A stretch of 64,000 bases of DNA from Mycolicibacterium sp. TY81 (lineage in GTDB: Bacteria; Actinomycetota; Actinomycetes; Mycobacteriales; Mycobacteriaceae), in assembly GCF_018326285.1 (NCBI RefSeq), contig NZ_AP023362.1:1860001-1924000 (forward strand). The letters are read 5' to 3'. The stretch's first letter is position 1. The number at the start of each line of letters is the position of its first letter. Below the pieces are notes generated by a model that made no database searches, was not told the DNA's origin, and worked only from the letters and a program-made list of their open reading frames with translations. A program made the translations under genes and the position numbers. This document shows positions 37,821 to 46,304 of the stretch, in pieces.

Positions 37821-38252
37821 ATGACCGGCATGCGTAAAGCGACAGTCAAGTTGTCAGTGGTGTGTGGCGCGGCAGCAGTGGCGGCCGCTGGGCTGATGGC
37901 GCCGGTGGCGTCTGCCGCCCCGGCCGGCCACGAGGTCCGGTACACGCTGTCGGTGGGCGGCCCGGCCACCTTCGACCTGCTCTACCTGGTCAATCAGCCG
38001 GCCAACAAGGCGGCCTATAACGCCGACGCCTACGCCTACCTCAAGCGCGAGACGGTCACCGTCGGTCCCGACGCCCCGTGGGTGTTCACCACGACGCTGG
38101 CCGACCCGCAGTGGGCCATCTTCACCGTCAGCAGCACCACGCACGGTGGCCAGGCCGCTCCGGACTCGACGTGCGACATCGCGGTCGACGGGCAGTCGGC
38201 AGCGCACCAGACCGCGCCGTACAACGTGCAGTGCCAGCTCGGTCAGTGGTAG
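37821..38252 (+). CDS. Small secreted protein, MmpS-ectodomain-like
   Basis: 143 residues. The signal peptide ends at about residue 33 (VASAAPAGHE). The mature part is predicted all-beta, with two Cys near the C-terminus framing CDIAVDGQSAAHQ and NVQCQL, a pattern resembling the Cys-framed end of MmpS proteins. It has no membrane anchor after cleavage. The function is unknown; the MmpS resemblance is an impression from motif spacing. Confidence 0.6.
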   Translation: MTGMRKATVKLSVVCGAAAVAAAGLMAPVASAAPAGHEVRYTLSVGGPATFDLLYLVNQPANKAAYNADAYAYLKRETVTVGPDAPWVFTTTLADPQWAIFTVSSTTHGGQAAPDSTCDIAVDGQSAAHQTAPYNVQCQLGQW

Positions 38253-38256
38253 TTCG

Positions 38257-38670
38257 CTAGCGGCGGCTGGCCCGCCGGTTGGCCTTCTCGATCGCGTCGA
38301 CCAGCTCGCCCTTGTTCATGGTCGACCGTCCCCTGATGTCGAGCCGGCGCGCGACGTCCATGAGATGTTTCTTGGTGGCCTGGGTATCGACGCCTTCGGC
38401 GGTCTTGCCGCGGGCGTTGGGCCCGCCGCTGCGCGCCCGCTCGTCCGACGGGCCTTTGTGGTCCTTCTTCTCCCAGTGGTCGCCGACCTTCTCATAGCTG
38501 TGCTTGAGCGCTGAGTAGGCGACCCGGTGGGCGCGTTCGCCTTCGCCGTATTCCTCGGCGGCCGAGTCGTGCGCCTTGGCGAACGTGCGTTGTGCCTTGG
38601 GGCTCGACTTCTGCAGTGTGCTGGGCAGCTCACTCTTCTTGGCTTGCCCCTTCTTCGTGGTCTTCGGCAT
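38257..38670 (-). CDS. ChaB-family protein with C-terminal SAP/Rho-N-like segment
   Basis: 137 residues from the ATG at 38670 behind GAGGAGG. The N-terminal ChaB domain has ELPSTLQKSSPKAQRTFAKAHDSA and AYSALKHSYEKVGDHWEKK. The last 40 residues, with ATKKHLMDVARRLDIRGRSTMNKGELVDAIEKA, look like a small SAP/Rho-N nucleic-acid-binding motif. The molecular role of ChaB proteins is not settled. It is the third gene of the katE operon, 40 bp after the DUF5709 gene, which points to stress-related expression. Confidence 0.82.
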   Translation of the reverse strand: MPKTTKKGQAKKSELPSTLQKSSPKAQRTFAKAHDSAAEEYGEGERAHRVAYSALKHSYEKVGDHWEKKDHKGPSDERARSGGPNARGKTAEGVDTQATKKHLMDVARRLDIRGRSTMNKGELVDAIEKANRRASRR

Positions 38671-38710
38671 GACACTCCTCCTCACGGTGTGAAAACATCT
38701 GGCGGGCAGA

Positions 38711-38980
38711 TCAATTGGTGTCCGAATCGTTGTCGACGACCGGGAAGAACGAGGCGTCCTCCTCGGTTTCCGGCGTGACCGGGCCCCCGAGCACATCCGG
38801 CTCCTCGGCGGCCAGCTTGTCGTCGAGGGATTCACCCTCTTCGGCTTCGTCTTCGAGCAGACCGAATTCATCCGCCCCATGCCAGCCTTCGGGTGGCTCG
38901 ACGGTTTGATCGCCGTCGCGGTTGTGCAACTCGTCGGAGTCGGTGGACTCGCTCGGGCTGAGCAGATGGTCGTCAGACAT
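38711..38980 (-). CDS. DUF5709-like acidic protein
   Basis: 89 residues from the ATG at 38980, overlapping the katE stop (ATGA). It is strongly acidic and starts [14 protein letters not shown], the pattern I associate with DUF5709 proteins of actinobacteria, whose role is unknown. Translational coupling to katE suggests co-production under oxidative or stationary stress. Confidence 0.7.
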   Translation of the reverse strand: MSDDHLLSPSESTDSDELHNRDGDQTVEPPEGWHGADEFGLLEDEAEEGESLDDKLAAEEPDVLGGPVTPETEEDASFFPVVDNDSDTN

Positions 38981-41088
38981 CAGGCCGGCACCGCCTCGGT
39001 TGCCCGGTTCCAAGTCCGATGCCGCCGGATCGTGTCGACGAACGCCTCGATGAACAGTTCGTCGAGCGAGCCGCCGTGCGATGTCGTCGTGACAACGCCT
39101 CTGTCCGTGTGGGTTTCGGTCAGTCCGGCGGATTCGGGATTGATTCCTGCGGCGCGCAGCAAGCCGACACCAGCACCGAACGCGGCGATGGGCTTCAGGT
39201 GCTTGTAGGCCTCGGCGACGAAATGGATCGCCGAACCGTCCTGTGCGAGCAGCTCCACGGAGTTCTGCGGTCCGGGAACCAGCACCGCGTCGTAGAGCGT
39301 CGACGACGTGGTGTTGAGCCCGAGATCCACGCCGAGTTCCTGGCCGGTGTCGGTCGCGATGGTGCCGCCACCGATGAGGCCGATGATGTCGACGGTGGCG
39401 CCCAACTCCCTGAGCGCGGCGGCGGTCCGCTCGGTGCCGCGCAGGTCCACGCCGTCGGCGGCCAGGACGGCGATCCGGCGGCTGACGATGGAATCGGTCG
39501 CGGTGTTCATCTGCGACAGCGCCGGCGACGGCGTCACATGATCGGGGACGGCGACCTCGTCCGGTGCCAGCAGTCCGAGCTTGGCGGCGACCCGCTCGGC
39601 CAGCTCGTGGTCGATCATGTTGAGCTGTGCGATGACTCGTTCACGGATGCCGGTCTCGGGGCCGACCTTGCCCAGTTCGAACGAGAATGCGGCGACGATG
39701 TGGTCCTTCTCGACAGTCGACATGCTCAGCCAGAACATCCGGGCCTGGCTGTAGTGGTCCTTGAAACTCTCTGCGCGGCTGCGGATCTTGCGACCGTCGA
39801 CGCGTTCGGTGTAATGCCGGTAGGCGTCTTCGTCGGCCAGCGCAGGACAGCCACCGCCGAGGTTGTTCTTGAGGTAACTCGTGGTCCCCTTGGGGATGGT
39901 GTGCTGGCCGTAGCCGTCACGCTGATTGTTGGTCACCGCTGCGATGGGCCGGTTGACCGGCAACTGCGCGAAATTCGGCCCGCCCAAGCGGATCAGCTGC
40001 GTGTCCAGGTATGAGAAATTGCGGAGCTGCAGCAGGGGATCGTTGGTGAAGTCGATACCCGGCACCAGATTGGCGGTGTGAAACGCGACCTGTTCGGTCT
40101 CGGCGAAGAAGTTGTCCGGGTTGCGGTCGAGTACCATCCGGCCGACGGGGATCACCGGGACCCGTTCCTCTGGAACAAGTTTGGTCGCGTCGAGCAGATC
40201 GAACGGGAAGGCGAACTCGTCGGACTCGGGGATCAGCTGAACGCCCAGCTCCCACTCGGGGTATTGGCCGGCCTCGATGGCGTCCCACAGGTCGCGGCGA
40301 TTGAAGTCCGGATCCTTACCGGCGATCTGCTGGCATTCCTCCCACAGCAGCGAGTGCACACCGAGTTTCGGCTTCCAATGGAATTTCACGAAGACGCCCT
40401 CGCCGGCCGCGTTCACCAAGCGGAAGGTGTGCACGCCGAAGCCTTCCATCATTCGGTAGCTGCGCGGCAGGGCGCGGTCGGACATCAGCCACATGATGGT
40501 GTGAAGCGTTTCCGGCTGCAGCGACACGAAGTCCCACAGCGTGTTGTGGGCAGACGCGGCTTGCGGAATCTCGTTGTGCGGCTCCGGCTTCACCGCGTGG
40601 ACGAAGTCGGGGAACTTGATGCCGTCCTGGATGAAGAAGACGGGGAAGTTGTTGCCGACGAGGTCGTAGTTGCCTTGCTCGGTGTAGAACTTGGTGGCGA
40701 AGCCGCGGACGTCGCGTACGGTGTCGGCGGAGCCGCGGGACCCCGCGACGGTGGAGAAGCGCACGAACACCGGTGTGCGCAGGCCCGGCGTGGTCAGGAA
40801 TTTCGCCGTGGTGAAGTCGGCCAGCGAATCGTCGTACGGCTCGAAGTACCCGTAGGCCCCCGCGCCGCGTGCGTGCACGACCCGCTCGGGAATGCGTTCG
40901 TGGTCGAAGTGGGTGATCTTCTCCCGCGCGTGGAAATCCTCCATCAGGGTCGGGCCGCGCTCACCTGCGGTGAGGGCGTCGTCGGTGTGCGGAACCCGCA
41001 CCCCCTGTTGGGTGGTCAGGTACCCCGCATTGTTGTCGACCCGCGTGGCCTCGAGCTGCTCTTGCTTTGCATTCGATGTTTTGTCCAC
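38980..41088 (-). CDS. katE: Large-subunit monofunctional catalase (HPII type)
   Basis: 702 residues from a GTG. The catalytic His lies in [15 protein letters not shown] and the distal Asn in [13 protein letters not shown]. The proximal haem Tyr is in [15 protein letters not shown]. After about residue 540 comes a C-terminal flavodoxin/DJ-1-like domain, typical of the long clade 2 catalases. It breaks down hydrogen peroxide without a co-substrate. A perfect SigF-type promoter ends about 10 bp upstream, so the transcript may begin at the GTG itself. The downstream genes DUF5709 and chaB are in the same operon. Confidence 0.95.
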   Translation of the reverse strand: MDKTSNAKQEQLEATRVDNNAGYLTTQQGVRVPHTDDALTAGERGPTLMEDFHAREKITHFDHERIPERVVHARGAGAYGYFEPYDDSLADFTTAKFLTTPGLRTPVFVRFSTVAGSRGSADTVRDVRGFATKFYTEQGNYDLVGNNFPVFFIQDGIKFPDFVHAVKPEPHNEIPQAASAHNTLWDFVSLQPETLHTIMWLMSDRALPRSYRMMEGFGVHTFRLVNAAGEGVFVKFHWKPKLGVHSLLWEECQQIAGKDPDFNRRDLWDAIEAGQYPEWELGVQLIPESDEFAFPFDLLDATKLVPEERVPVIPVGRMVLDRNPDNFFAETEQVAFHTANLVPGIDFTNDPLLQLRNFSYLDTQLIRLGGPNFAQLPVNRPIAAVTNNQRDGYGQHTIPKGTTSYLKNNLGGGCPALADEDAYRHYTERVDGRKIRSRAESFKDHYSQARMFWLSMSTVEKDHIVAAFSFELGKVGPETGIRERVIAQLNMIDHELAERVAAKLGLLAPDEVAVPDHVTPSPALSQMNTATDSIVSRRIAVLAADGVDLRGTERTAAALRELGATVDIIGLIGGGTIATDTGQELGVDLGLNTTSSTLYDAVLVPGPQNSVELLAQDGSAIHFVAEAYKHLKPIAAFGAGVGLLRAAGINPESAGLTETHTDRGVVTTTSHGGSLDELFIEAFVDTIRRHRTWNRATEAVPA

Positions 41089-41097
41089 CGTGTCTGG

Positions 41098-41122
41098 TTA
41101 CCCAGCGCGATGGTCAACAAAC
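41098..41122 (-). promoter_or_regulatory. SigF-type promoter of katE
   Basis: On the minus strand GTTT (41122-41119), 15 bp, then GGGTAA (41103-41098). The -10 box ends 9 bp before the GTG, so the mRNA would be leaderless or nearly so. Confidence 0.75.
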
Positions 41123-41143
41123 GCGGCGGTGGGCAGCCCTGAT

Positions 41144-42148
41144 TCACAATGATGCGGCCGACGGATAGTCCGCTGCGTCGAGGTTCGCCGCGGGCGTGAC
41201 CTGCTTGACGAACTCGCCGATGTAGTGGATCGCCCGCCGCCCTTCGGGCAGGACGGGAGCGGCAAGCGGAAAGTCGTGGATCTGCCCGTCCCACATGTGA
41301 AGTTCGCACTGTGCCCCCGCGGCGGTCAACCGCTCGTACATCAGTTCCGCGTCGGGCCGGAGAAACTCGTCGCTGCTGACGTGGATCAACACCGGCGGCA
41401 TCCGGCGCAGGTCCGCGTCGACGGGCGAGGCGATCGGCTGCCCGGACGGATTCTTCTCACCGTGCGCGGCGACGTAGCGCATGAACGACGTCATGGCGCG
41501 TGCCGTGAACATGGCGCACCGGTCCTTGCCGCTGGGGGATTTGTCGCGCGGGTTGAGCGTCGTCAGGGGAGAGATCGCCGCCACGCCGGCGGTGGGCGGG
41601 TGGCCGTCCCGAAGCAGTTCGGCCGCGGTCTGCAGGGCGAGGTATCCGCCCGCGGAATCTCCGGCCACCACGATGTCGGACCAGTGGTAGCCGCGGCGCA
41701 GCAGCCAGCGGAGCCCGTCGACCGCGTCTGCCAGTGCCGCCGACAGTCCGTGAGCGGGCAACATGCGATAGCCGACATTGAGTACTTCGGCGCCTGCGCT
41801 GCGGGACAGCTGGGCGGCAAAGGATCGGTGCGTGTTGAGACCACAGGTGAGAAACGCCCCGCCGTGTAGGTAGAGGATGGCGCGCCGGGCCGACGAGTCG
41901 GTGGTGCCGATCAATTCGGCCCGGCAAGACGGCAGTCGGACTGGCTCAACCGTCGCCGATCTCGGCAGCGGGGCCAGCGCGGCGACCTGATCGATGGCAC
42001 TGAAGGGCCAGTGCAGATTCGGCTGCAGGGCCCACATCCGTACCGCGTTCTTCACGAACACCCGGCAGAAGGCGCCGATTGCCTGAGATTGTGGGCTGCG
42101 TCGGCGGTGATGGTGCCGTACTCCCTGGCCATGCCGAATATTTCGCAT
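41144..42148 (-). CDS. Alpha/beta-hydrolase, hormone-sensitive-lipase (fold-3) family
   Basis: 334 residues from the ATG at 42148, nine bases after AGGAG; the open frame runs 420 bp further up but crosses the promoter region and the csbD gene. The oxyanion motif is YLHGGAF near 130, and the nucleophile elbow GDSAGG is near 200. The Asp and His of the triad are likely in SSDEFLRPDAELMY and DGQIHDFPL. Substrates of mycobacterial Lip proteins are short- to medium-chain esters. The gene has its own SigF-type promoter. Confidence 0.85.
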   Translation of the reverse strand: MRNIRHGQGVRHHHRRRSPQSQAIGAFCRVFVKNAVRMWALQPNLHWPFSAIDQVAALAPLPRSATVEPVRLPSCRAELIGTTDSSARRAILYLHGGAFLTCGLNTHRSFAAQLSRSAGAEVLNVGYRMLPAHGLSAALADAVDGLRWLLRRGYHWSDIVVAGDSAGGYLALQTAAELLRDGHPPTAGVAAISPLTTLNPRDKSPSGKDRCAMFTARAMTSFMRYVAAHGEKNPSGQPIASPVDADLRRMPPVLIHVSSDEFLRPDAELMYERLTAAGAQCELHMWDGQIHDFPLAAPVLPEGRRAIHYIGEFVKQVTPAANLDAADYPSAASL

Positions 42149-42171
42149 TGTGATCAACTCCTGGGCACTCG

Positions 42172-42197
42172 ATACCCACGCCGGATTTTGATCAAAC
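42172..42197 (-). promoter_or_regulatory. SigF-type promoter of the lipase-family gene
   Basis: GTTT (42197-42194), 16 bp, GGGTAT (42177-42172) on the minus strand, about 24 bp upstream of the start codon. It is back to back with a plus-strand site that drives csbD. Confidence 0.72.
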
Positions 42198-42211
42198 GTT
42201 GCGCCGGAGCA

Positions 42212-42238
42212 GGTTTCCGATGGGCGTAGACCAGGTAT
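42212..42238 (+). promoter_or_regulatory. SigF-like promoter of csbD
   Basis: GGTTT (42212-42216), 16 bp, AGGTAT (42233-42238). The -10 box differs from GGGTAT at one base. A leader of roughly 85 bases would precede the csbD GTG. Confidence 0.55.
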
Positions 42239-42329
42239 GTCGGTAGTGCCGGATTGTTCAACGGAATCAAATGCGCCGAGCAGGCCGAGGTGCTGCTCGC
42301 CAAGCGCGCGAACACAAGGAGGAAATGCA

Positions 42330-42566
42330 GTGGGAGAGAACAAGAGTGGTCCTGAAGAGGGCATCAAGGGCACCGTCGAGGGTGTCAAGGGCAAGCTGAA
42401 GGAAGCTGCGGGTAGCGTCGTCGGCCGGGATGACATGGTCCGTGAGGGCCAGGCCCAGCAGGACAAGGCCGACGCCGAGCGCGATGCGGCCAAGAAAGAG
42501 GCGGAGACCGAGTCGGCCCGCTCCGGTGCGCAGGCCGCGGAGAAACGGCAGCAGCAGAACCAGTGA
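42330..42566 (+). CDS. CsbD-like general stress protein
   Basis: 78 residues from a GTG seven bases after AAGGAGG. It is a CsbD-type sequence, Gly/Lys/Glu-rich and predicted helical, with KGTVEGVKGKLKEAAGSVVG and then a long charged alanine-rich helix. CsbD proteins are small cytoplasmic proteins induced in the general stress response; their molecular role is unknown. It ends at a strong hairpin. Confidence 0.85.
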   Translation: MGENKSGPEEGIKGTVEGVKGKLKEAAGSVVGRDDMVREGQAQQDKADAERDAAKKEAETESARSGAQAAEKRQQQNQ

Positions 42567-42569
42567 ACC

Positions 42570-42617
42570 AAGAACGGCCCGGCCTCCTTTCACGGTGGGG
42601 AGGCCGGGCCGCTTCTT
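42570..42617. terminator. Bidirectional terminator between csbD and the DUF6328 gene
   Basis: A 12-bp perfect stem (GGCCCGGCCTCC with its complement) is flanked by AAGAA on the left and TTCTT on the right. It lies between convergent stops. Confidence 0.85.
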
Positions 42618-42626
42618 GCGCGAAAA

Positions 42627-43157
42627 CTATTGTGCGCGAGCGGTATCGTTGCGTCCGCTGTTCTGCATGGCCAAAGGCACCAGCACCCAGAACGTGCAGA
42701 AGCCGGCCAGGCCGATGCCGCCGGCGACCCAGCCCGCCACCTGGCCCGCGACGGTACCGAAGATCAGTTCGGTCACTCCGGTAAGGGCCATACCGAGCAG
42801 GAGTAGGCCGTAGAAGGCGCATCGGTGGGCTGCGGCGACGATCAAGGACATGCGTCGTTGTCGAAACAGTATGCGGTGCATGCCAACTGGTGCTATCAGT
42901 AGAATCGCCGACGCGACCGAGAAGGCCACGGTCGCCAGGTAGACGGTCTGGCTCTGGTCATCCAGTGTGGTGAACCGTTGCTGGAACGGCAATGTCATCA
43001 GAAAGCCGGTGAGCAGCTGCACTCCGGTCTGAGCGACGCGGAGTTCTTGCAACAGACTCGACCAATTGCGGTCCAGCCGCTCCATTTCGGTCTCGTGACG
43101 GGCCATCCGGTCCCATCTCTGGTCGGATGGGCCCTCGTCACCGTGCTCGCCCGTCAT
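42627..43157 (-). CDS. DUF6328-like four-helix membrane protein
   Basis: 176 residues from the ATG at 43157 (an ATG at 43166 is possible). The N-terminus is cytoplasmic and charged, with RHETEMERLDRNWSSLLQELRVAQTG, which leads into four hydrophobic helices. The N-terminal ELRVAQTGVQLLTGFLMTLPF segment is typical of DUF6328 proteins of unknown function. The start overlaps the end of the small upstream gene by about 20 bp, so translation is probably coupled. It belongs to the SigF-type transcript that starts near 43770. Confidence 0.75.
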   Translation of the reverse strand: MTGEHGDEGPSDQRWDRMARHETEMERLDRNWSSLLQELRVAQTGVQLLTGFLMTLPFQQRFTTLDDQSQTVYLATVAFSVASAILLIAPVGMHRILFRQRRMSLIVAAAHRCAFYGLLLLGMALTGVTELIFGTVAGQVAGWVAGGIGLAGFCTFWVLVPLAMQNSGRNDTARAQ

Positions 43158-43338
43158 CGGACACATCGTTCTTGCGTCGAACTTTCTCGCGGTCGACGAC
43201 AGTGATGCGGTCGTCTGGCCCCGAACCGTAGAAACTGAAGATGTCCTTGTGCGGCAAGGATTCCACCTGGATTTCGCGGGCGGTGAGCCAGGTGACGTCC
43301 GCGGGTCGGACGGCTTCGACCGTCGTGTCAGTGGTCAC
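43138..43338 (-). CDS. Small charged protein, unknown
   Basis: 66 residues from a GTG five bases after AAGGGGA. The protein reads DVTWLTAREIQVESLPHKD in its first half and ends in a basic/acidic tail (DREKVRRKNDVSDDGRAR). It lies 17 bp downstream of one membrane-protein gene and overlaps the start of the next, so it looks like a real middle gene of a three-gene operon. No family recognised. Confidence 0.55.
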   Translation of the reverse strand: MTTDTTVEAVRPADVTWLTAREIQVESLPHKDIFSFYGSGPDDRITVVDREKVRRKNDVSDDGRAR

Positions 43339-43355
43339 CGGAATCCCCTTTTCTC

Positions 43356-43727
43356 TCAGGGGGTTTCGAAGCTGAACGTGAGGACGGCGAATCCGGCGAT
43401 CAGCAACGCCCAGGCGACCAGCGGTACCACGATGCCGTGGCGGGTCTTCGCGGTCACGAACGACAGCGCGACGGCGAGCACGGCGACCACGGGCGCGCCG
43501 TACTCGATCAGCCCGAACACGAATGGGCTCGGACCCAGCTTGGCGCAGGTGCGTTCGGAGCAGCCCGCGGTCGCGAGGACCTGGGCGTATTGATACAGGA
43601 TGATGGCGAGGGCGCCCGGCACGGTGAGGCCGGCCAGCACCCAATTGATGACGGTGCGGCGCCGGTGTCCGTCTCCCTGTGCGTCTGCATCGTGTTGCGC
43701 GATCGCCCCGGTCTGGACCTCAGACAT
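43356..43727 (-). CDS. Small three-helix membrane protein, unknown
   Basis: 123 residues from the ATG at 43727, five bases after GGGAGG; the GTG at 43733 would overlap that RBS. Three helices lie at about 28-50, 68-90 and 97-118, with a Cys pair (AGCSERTCAK) in the first external loop. It is the first gene of a SigF-type transcript divergent from a TPP enzyme gene. Function unknown. Confidence 0.65.
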   Translation of the reverse strand: MSEVQTGAIAQHDADAQGDGHRRRTVINWVLAGLTVPGALAIILYQYAQVLATAGCSERTCAKLGPSPFVFGLIEYGAPVVAVLAVALSFVTAKTRHGIVVPLVAWALLIAGFAVLTFSFETP

Positions 43728-43776
43728 CGACACCTCCCGGTGATAGCGGGTTTCATTCGTACTGTCCTGTGGTGGC

Positions 43777-43802
43777 GTACCCGGGCGGTCGGACCGCGAA
43801 AC
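43777..43802 (-). promoter_or_regulatory. SigF-type promoter of the small membrane-protein operon
   Basis: GTTT (43802-43799), 16 bp, GGGTAC (43782-43777) on the minus strand, 50 bp from the start. Its -35 box is 4 bp from the -35 box of the divergent promoter. Confidence 0.72.
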
Positions 43803-43806
43803 GCCT

Positions 43807-43831
43807 GTTTCGTCCGGTATCGCGGGGGTAC
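43807..43831 (+). promoter_or_regulatory. SigF-type promoter of the TPP-enzyme gene
   Basis: GTTT (43807-43810), 15 bp, GGGTAC (43826-43831). The ATG is 10 bp after the -10 box, so a leaderless transcript is predicted. Confidence 0.75.
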
Positions 43832-43840
43832 GTCGCCCTT

Positions 43841-45643
43841 ATGACGACGACTGTTGGGGATTACCTACTCGAGCGGCTGAGGCAGTGGCAGGTCCGTCAC
43901 GTGTTCGCCTATCCGGGCGACGGCATCAACGGGATCGTGGCCGCGTTCGGGCGCAGTGACGATGAGCCGCAATTCATTCAGACCCGCCATGAGGAGATGG
44001 CCGCGTTCGGAGCGACCGGATATGCCAAATTCGGTGGTGGCGTCGGTGTCTGTATGGCGACGTCAGGTCCGGGGGCCATCCACCTGCTGAACGGGCTGTA
44101 CGACGCGAAGCTCGACCACGTTCCCGTGGTGGCGATCGTGGGTCAGACGGCGCGCAGCGCGATGGGCGGTAGCTATCAGCAGGAAGTCGATCTGCACAGT
44201 CTCTACAAGGATGTCGCGAGCGACTACCTGGTCGAGGTCAACGTCGCCAACCAACTGCCCAACGCGCTCGATCGGGCGATGCGCACCGCTTTGGCCCGGC
44301 GTGCGCCGACGGCCCTGGTGATCCCGTCTGATTTGCAGGAGCAGCCGTACGAACCTCCGCAACACGAGTTCAAGCAGGTGCCGTCGAGTGATCCGCAGTA
44401 TGTGCCACCCGCCGTGCATTCGCAGGACGAACAGGTCCGCAAAGCTGCCGAGGTGCTCAATGCCGGTGAGCGCGTGGCGATTCTGGTCGGCCAGGGTGCC
44501 CGCGGCGCCGCCGATCAGGTGCGCGAACTCGCCGACAAGACCGGAGCCGGTGTCGCCAAGGCGCTGTTGGGTAAGGACGTGCTGTCCGATGATCTGCCGT
44601 ATGTCACCGGATCCATCGGGTTGCTCGGCTCGCGACCCAGCTACGAGATGATGCGCGACTGCGACACCCTGTTGATCGTCGGATCGAATTTCCCGTACAG
44701 CCAGTTTCTGCCGAAGTTCGGCCAGGCCCGGGCGATTCAGATCGACATCGACGGGACCGCGATCGGCATGCGCTACCCGACGGAGGTCAACATCGTCGCC
44801 GACGCGGGTGCCGCGCTCGGTGCGATACTGCCACTGCTGGAGCCGAAAACCGACCGGAAATGGCGAGATACTGTCGAGCACAACGTCTCTCGGTGGTGGG
44901 ACATCGTCGCGCGCCAGTGCATGTTGTCGGCCCGGCCGGTCAACCCGATGCGGGTCGCGTGGGAGCTTTCGCAGCGGATACCGTCGAACGCGATCGTGAC
45001 GGCTGATTCTGGTTCATCCACCAATTGGTATGCGCGTTGCCTCAAGTTCCGCGGTGAGATGCGCGGTTCGCTGTCGGGCACCCTCGCCACCATGGGGCCC
45101 GCTGTGCCGTACGCGATCGGTGCGAAGTTCGTGCATCCGGACCGACCCGTCGTGGCGCTCGTCGGCGACGGTGCGATGCAGATGAACGGGATGGCCGAGC
45201 TTTTGACCATCAAGCGCTACATGGCGCAGTGGTCTGACCCGCGGCTGGTGGTGTGTGTCTTCCACAACGGCGACCTGAATCAGGTCACCTGGGAGTTGCG
45301 GGCAATGGGCGGAGCGCCCAAATTCGTGCCGTCACAATCGCTACCGGACGTCTCGTATGCCGAGATCGCCTGTGCCGTGGGATTGGAAGGCATCACCGTC
45401 GACAACCCCGATCGGCTCGGCGAGGCCTGGGACCGGGCACTGGGCGCCGACCGCCCCGTCGTATTGGACGTCAGGTGCGATCCCGAAGTGCCGCCGATTC
45501 CGCCGCATGCCACCTACGAACAGATCAAAGACATGACCGCCGCGGTTCTCAAGGGTGACCCCAACGGCTGGCACCTGGTCTATCAGGGCGTGAAAACCAA
45601 GGCGCAGGAGTTCATCGCCCGTTCCGGTGGTGGCGCCGGTTAG
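43841..45643 (+). CDS. Thiamine-pyrophosphate enzyme, pyruvate oxidase/dehydrogenase (PoxB) type
   Basis: 600 residues from the ATG at 43841; no RBS is seen, which fits a leaderless mRNA. The N-terminal PYR domain has VFAYPGDGINGIVAAF and the catalytic Glu in TRHEEMAAFGATGYAKF. The central domain spans about 190-340. The C-terminal PP domain carries the TPP motif LVGDGAMQMNG with Asn later in FHNGDLNQ. Overall it is closest to pyruvate oxidase/quinone-dependent pyruvate dehydrogenase, though acetolactate-synthase-like roles cannot be excluded. Expression under stress is implied by its promoter. Confidence 0.85.
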   Translation: MTTTVGDYLLERLRQWQVRHVFAYPGDGINGIVAAFGRSDDEPQFIQTRHEEMAAFGATGYAKFGGGVGVCMATSGPGAIHLLNGLYDAKLDHVPVVAIVGQTARSAMGGSYQQEVDLHSLYKDVASDYLVEVNVANQLPNALDRAMRTALARRAPTALVIPSDLQEQPYEPPQHEFKQVPSSDPQYVPPAVHSQDEQVRKAAEVLNAGERVAILVGQGARGAADQVRELADKTGAGVAKALLGKDVLSDDLPYVTGSIGLLGSRPSYEMMRDCDTLLIVGSNFPYSQFLPKFGQARAIQIDIDGTAIGMRYPTEVNIVADAGAALGAILPLLEPKTDRKWRDTVEHNVSRWWDIVARQCMLSARPVNPMRVAWELSQRIPSNAIVTADSGSSTNWYARCLKFRGEMRGSLSGTLATMGPAVPYAIGAKFVHPDRPVVALVGDGAMQMNGMAELLTIKRYMAQWSDPRLVVCVFHNGDLNQVTWELRAMGGAPKFVPSQSLPDVSYAEIACAVGLEGITVDNPDRLGEAWDRALGADRPVVLDVRCDPEVPPIPPHATYEQIKDMTAAVLKGDPNGWHLVYQGVKTKAQEFIARSGGGAG

Positions 45644-45921
45644 CCGCGTGTAGTGTGAGGAACACGACGCTGTTGTACAGCGTGGCCGCTTAGCCAAAAG
45701 CGGCATCAGTCGAGGGACTACAACTCGGCGCGTGAATCCGGTCCAGAGCGGGGCCTCAATTCTCAGGATTCGCCGAATGTGGTCGGGTTCGACTACGGCA
45801 GATTGCCGTTCCGCCTGCAAGGCGGAAAACAGCATGTCGCTGATCCACCGCATTCTCGTAATTGTCAATGTCGTCAATCGGTGGTGTCGTGCGTGCTGTA
45901 ACACCCTGGAAGGGGTGCTGC
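45644..45921 (+). other. Intergenic region with two hairpins, original leader of the sigma gene
   Basis: No convincing gene is seen in these 278 bp. Two perfect 7-bp hairpins are present: GCCGCTT-N6-AAGCGGC (45685-45704), probably the terminator of the TPP gene, and TTCCGCC-N5-GGCGGAA (45809-45827). The region ends with GGAAGGGG ahead of the ATG at 45922. It should contain the native promoter of the sigma gene now separated by the IS. I find no SigF-type consensus here. Confidence 0.6.
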
Positions 45922-45938
45922 ATGTCAGTTTCTCTGTT
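45922..45938 (+). pseudogene. Detached original 5' end of the SigF-family gene
   Basis: ATG TCA GTT TCT CTG TT follows an RBS (GGAAGGGG). Removing the IS and one copy of the GTT duplication joins this fragment in frame to the sigma-factor ORF at TTG GAA AAC. The first five codons and two bases of the sixth are thus stranded upstream of the element. Confidence 0.85.
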
Positions 45939-45989
45939 TGAACCATCCCGCGTTTGATGCGCACCTCCTTCCTTGGGAAGGTGCATGTC

Positions 45990-46304
45990 ATGCCGAGCAA
46001 GTACGACCCGGAGACCCGAGCGAAGGCGGTCCGTCTGGTGCGCGAGCACCGGGAGGACTATCCGAGCGAGTGGGCGGCGATTACCGCGGTGTCCAAACGG
46101 TTGGGGATGAACGCCGAGACGCTGCGTAATTGGATTCGCCAGCAACAGGTCGATGACGGTGATCGAGACGGGGTCTCTTCGGAGGCGGCTGCGGAGATCC
46201 GGGCGTTGAAACGGCGTAACGCCGAGCTGGAGCAGACTATCGAAATCCTCAAGGCGGCAACGTCTTTCTTCGTGCGGGAGAGCGACCCGCGCAGCCGCCG
46301 CTGA
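45990..46304 (+). CDS. IS3-family transposase OrfA
   Basis: 104 residues from the ATG at 45990. There is an N-terminal helix-turn-helix at about 15-50 (RAKAVRLVREHRE...NAETLRNWIRQQQ) and a C-terminal leucine-zipper-like helix (IRALKRRNAELEQTIEILKAATSFF), the standard OrfA plan. OrfA binds the IS ends and, through a programmed frameshift near its 3' end, provides the N-terminal half of the OrfAB transposase. A short hairpin CCTTCC-TTG-GGAAGG lies just upstream of the start. Confidence 0.9.
   Translation: MPSKYDPETRAKAVRLVREHREDYPSEWAAITAVSKRLGMNAETLRNWIRQQQVDDGDRDGVSSEAAAEIRALKRRNAELEQTIEILKAATSFFVRESDPRSRR

Noticed and set aside
42149..42571. N-terminal extension of the lipase-family ORF
   Set aside because: The extension crosses a SigF-type promoter pair and the csbD gene; the ATG at 42148 has a well-spaced AGGAG and gives normal family length.
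45732..45941. 69-codon ORF upstream of the IS
   Set aside because: No RBS, cysteine/arginine-rich composition and it runs into the IS left end; the region is better explained as the sigma-gene leader.
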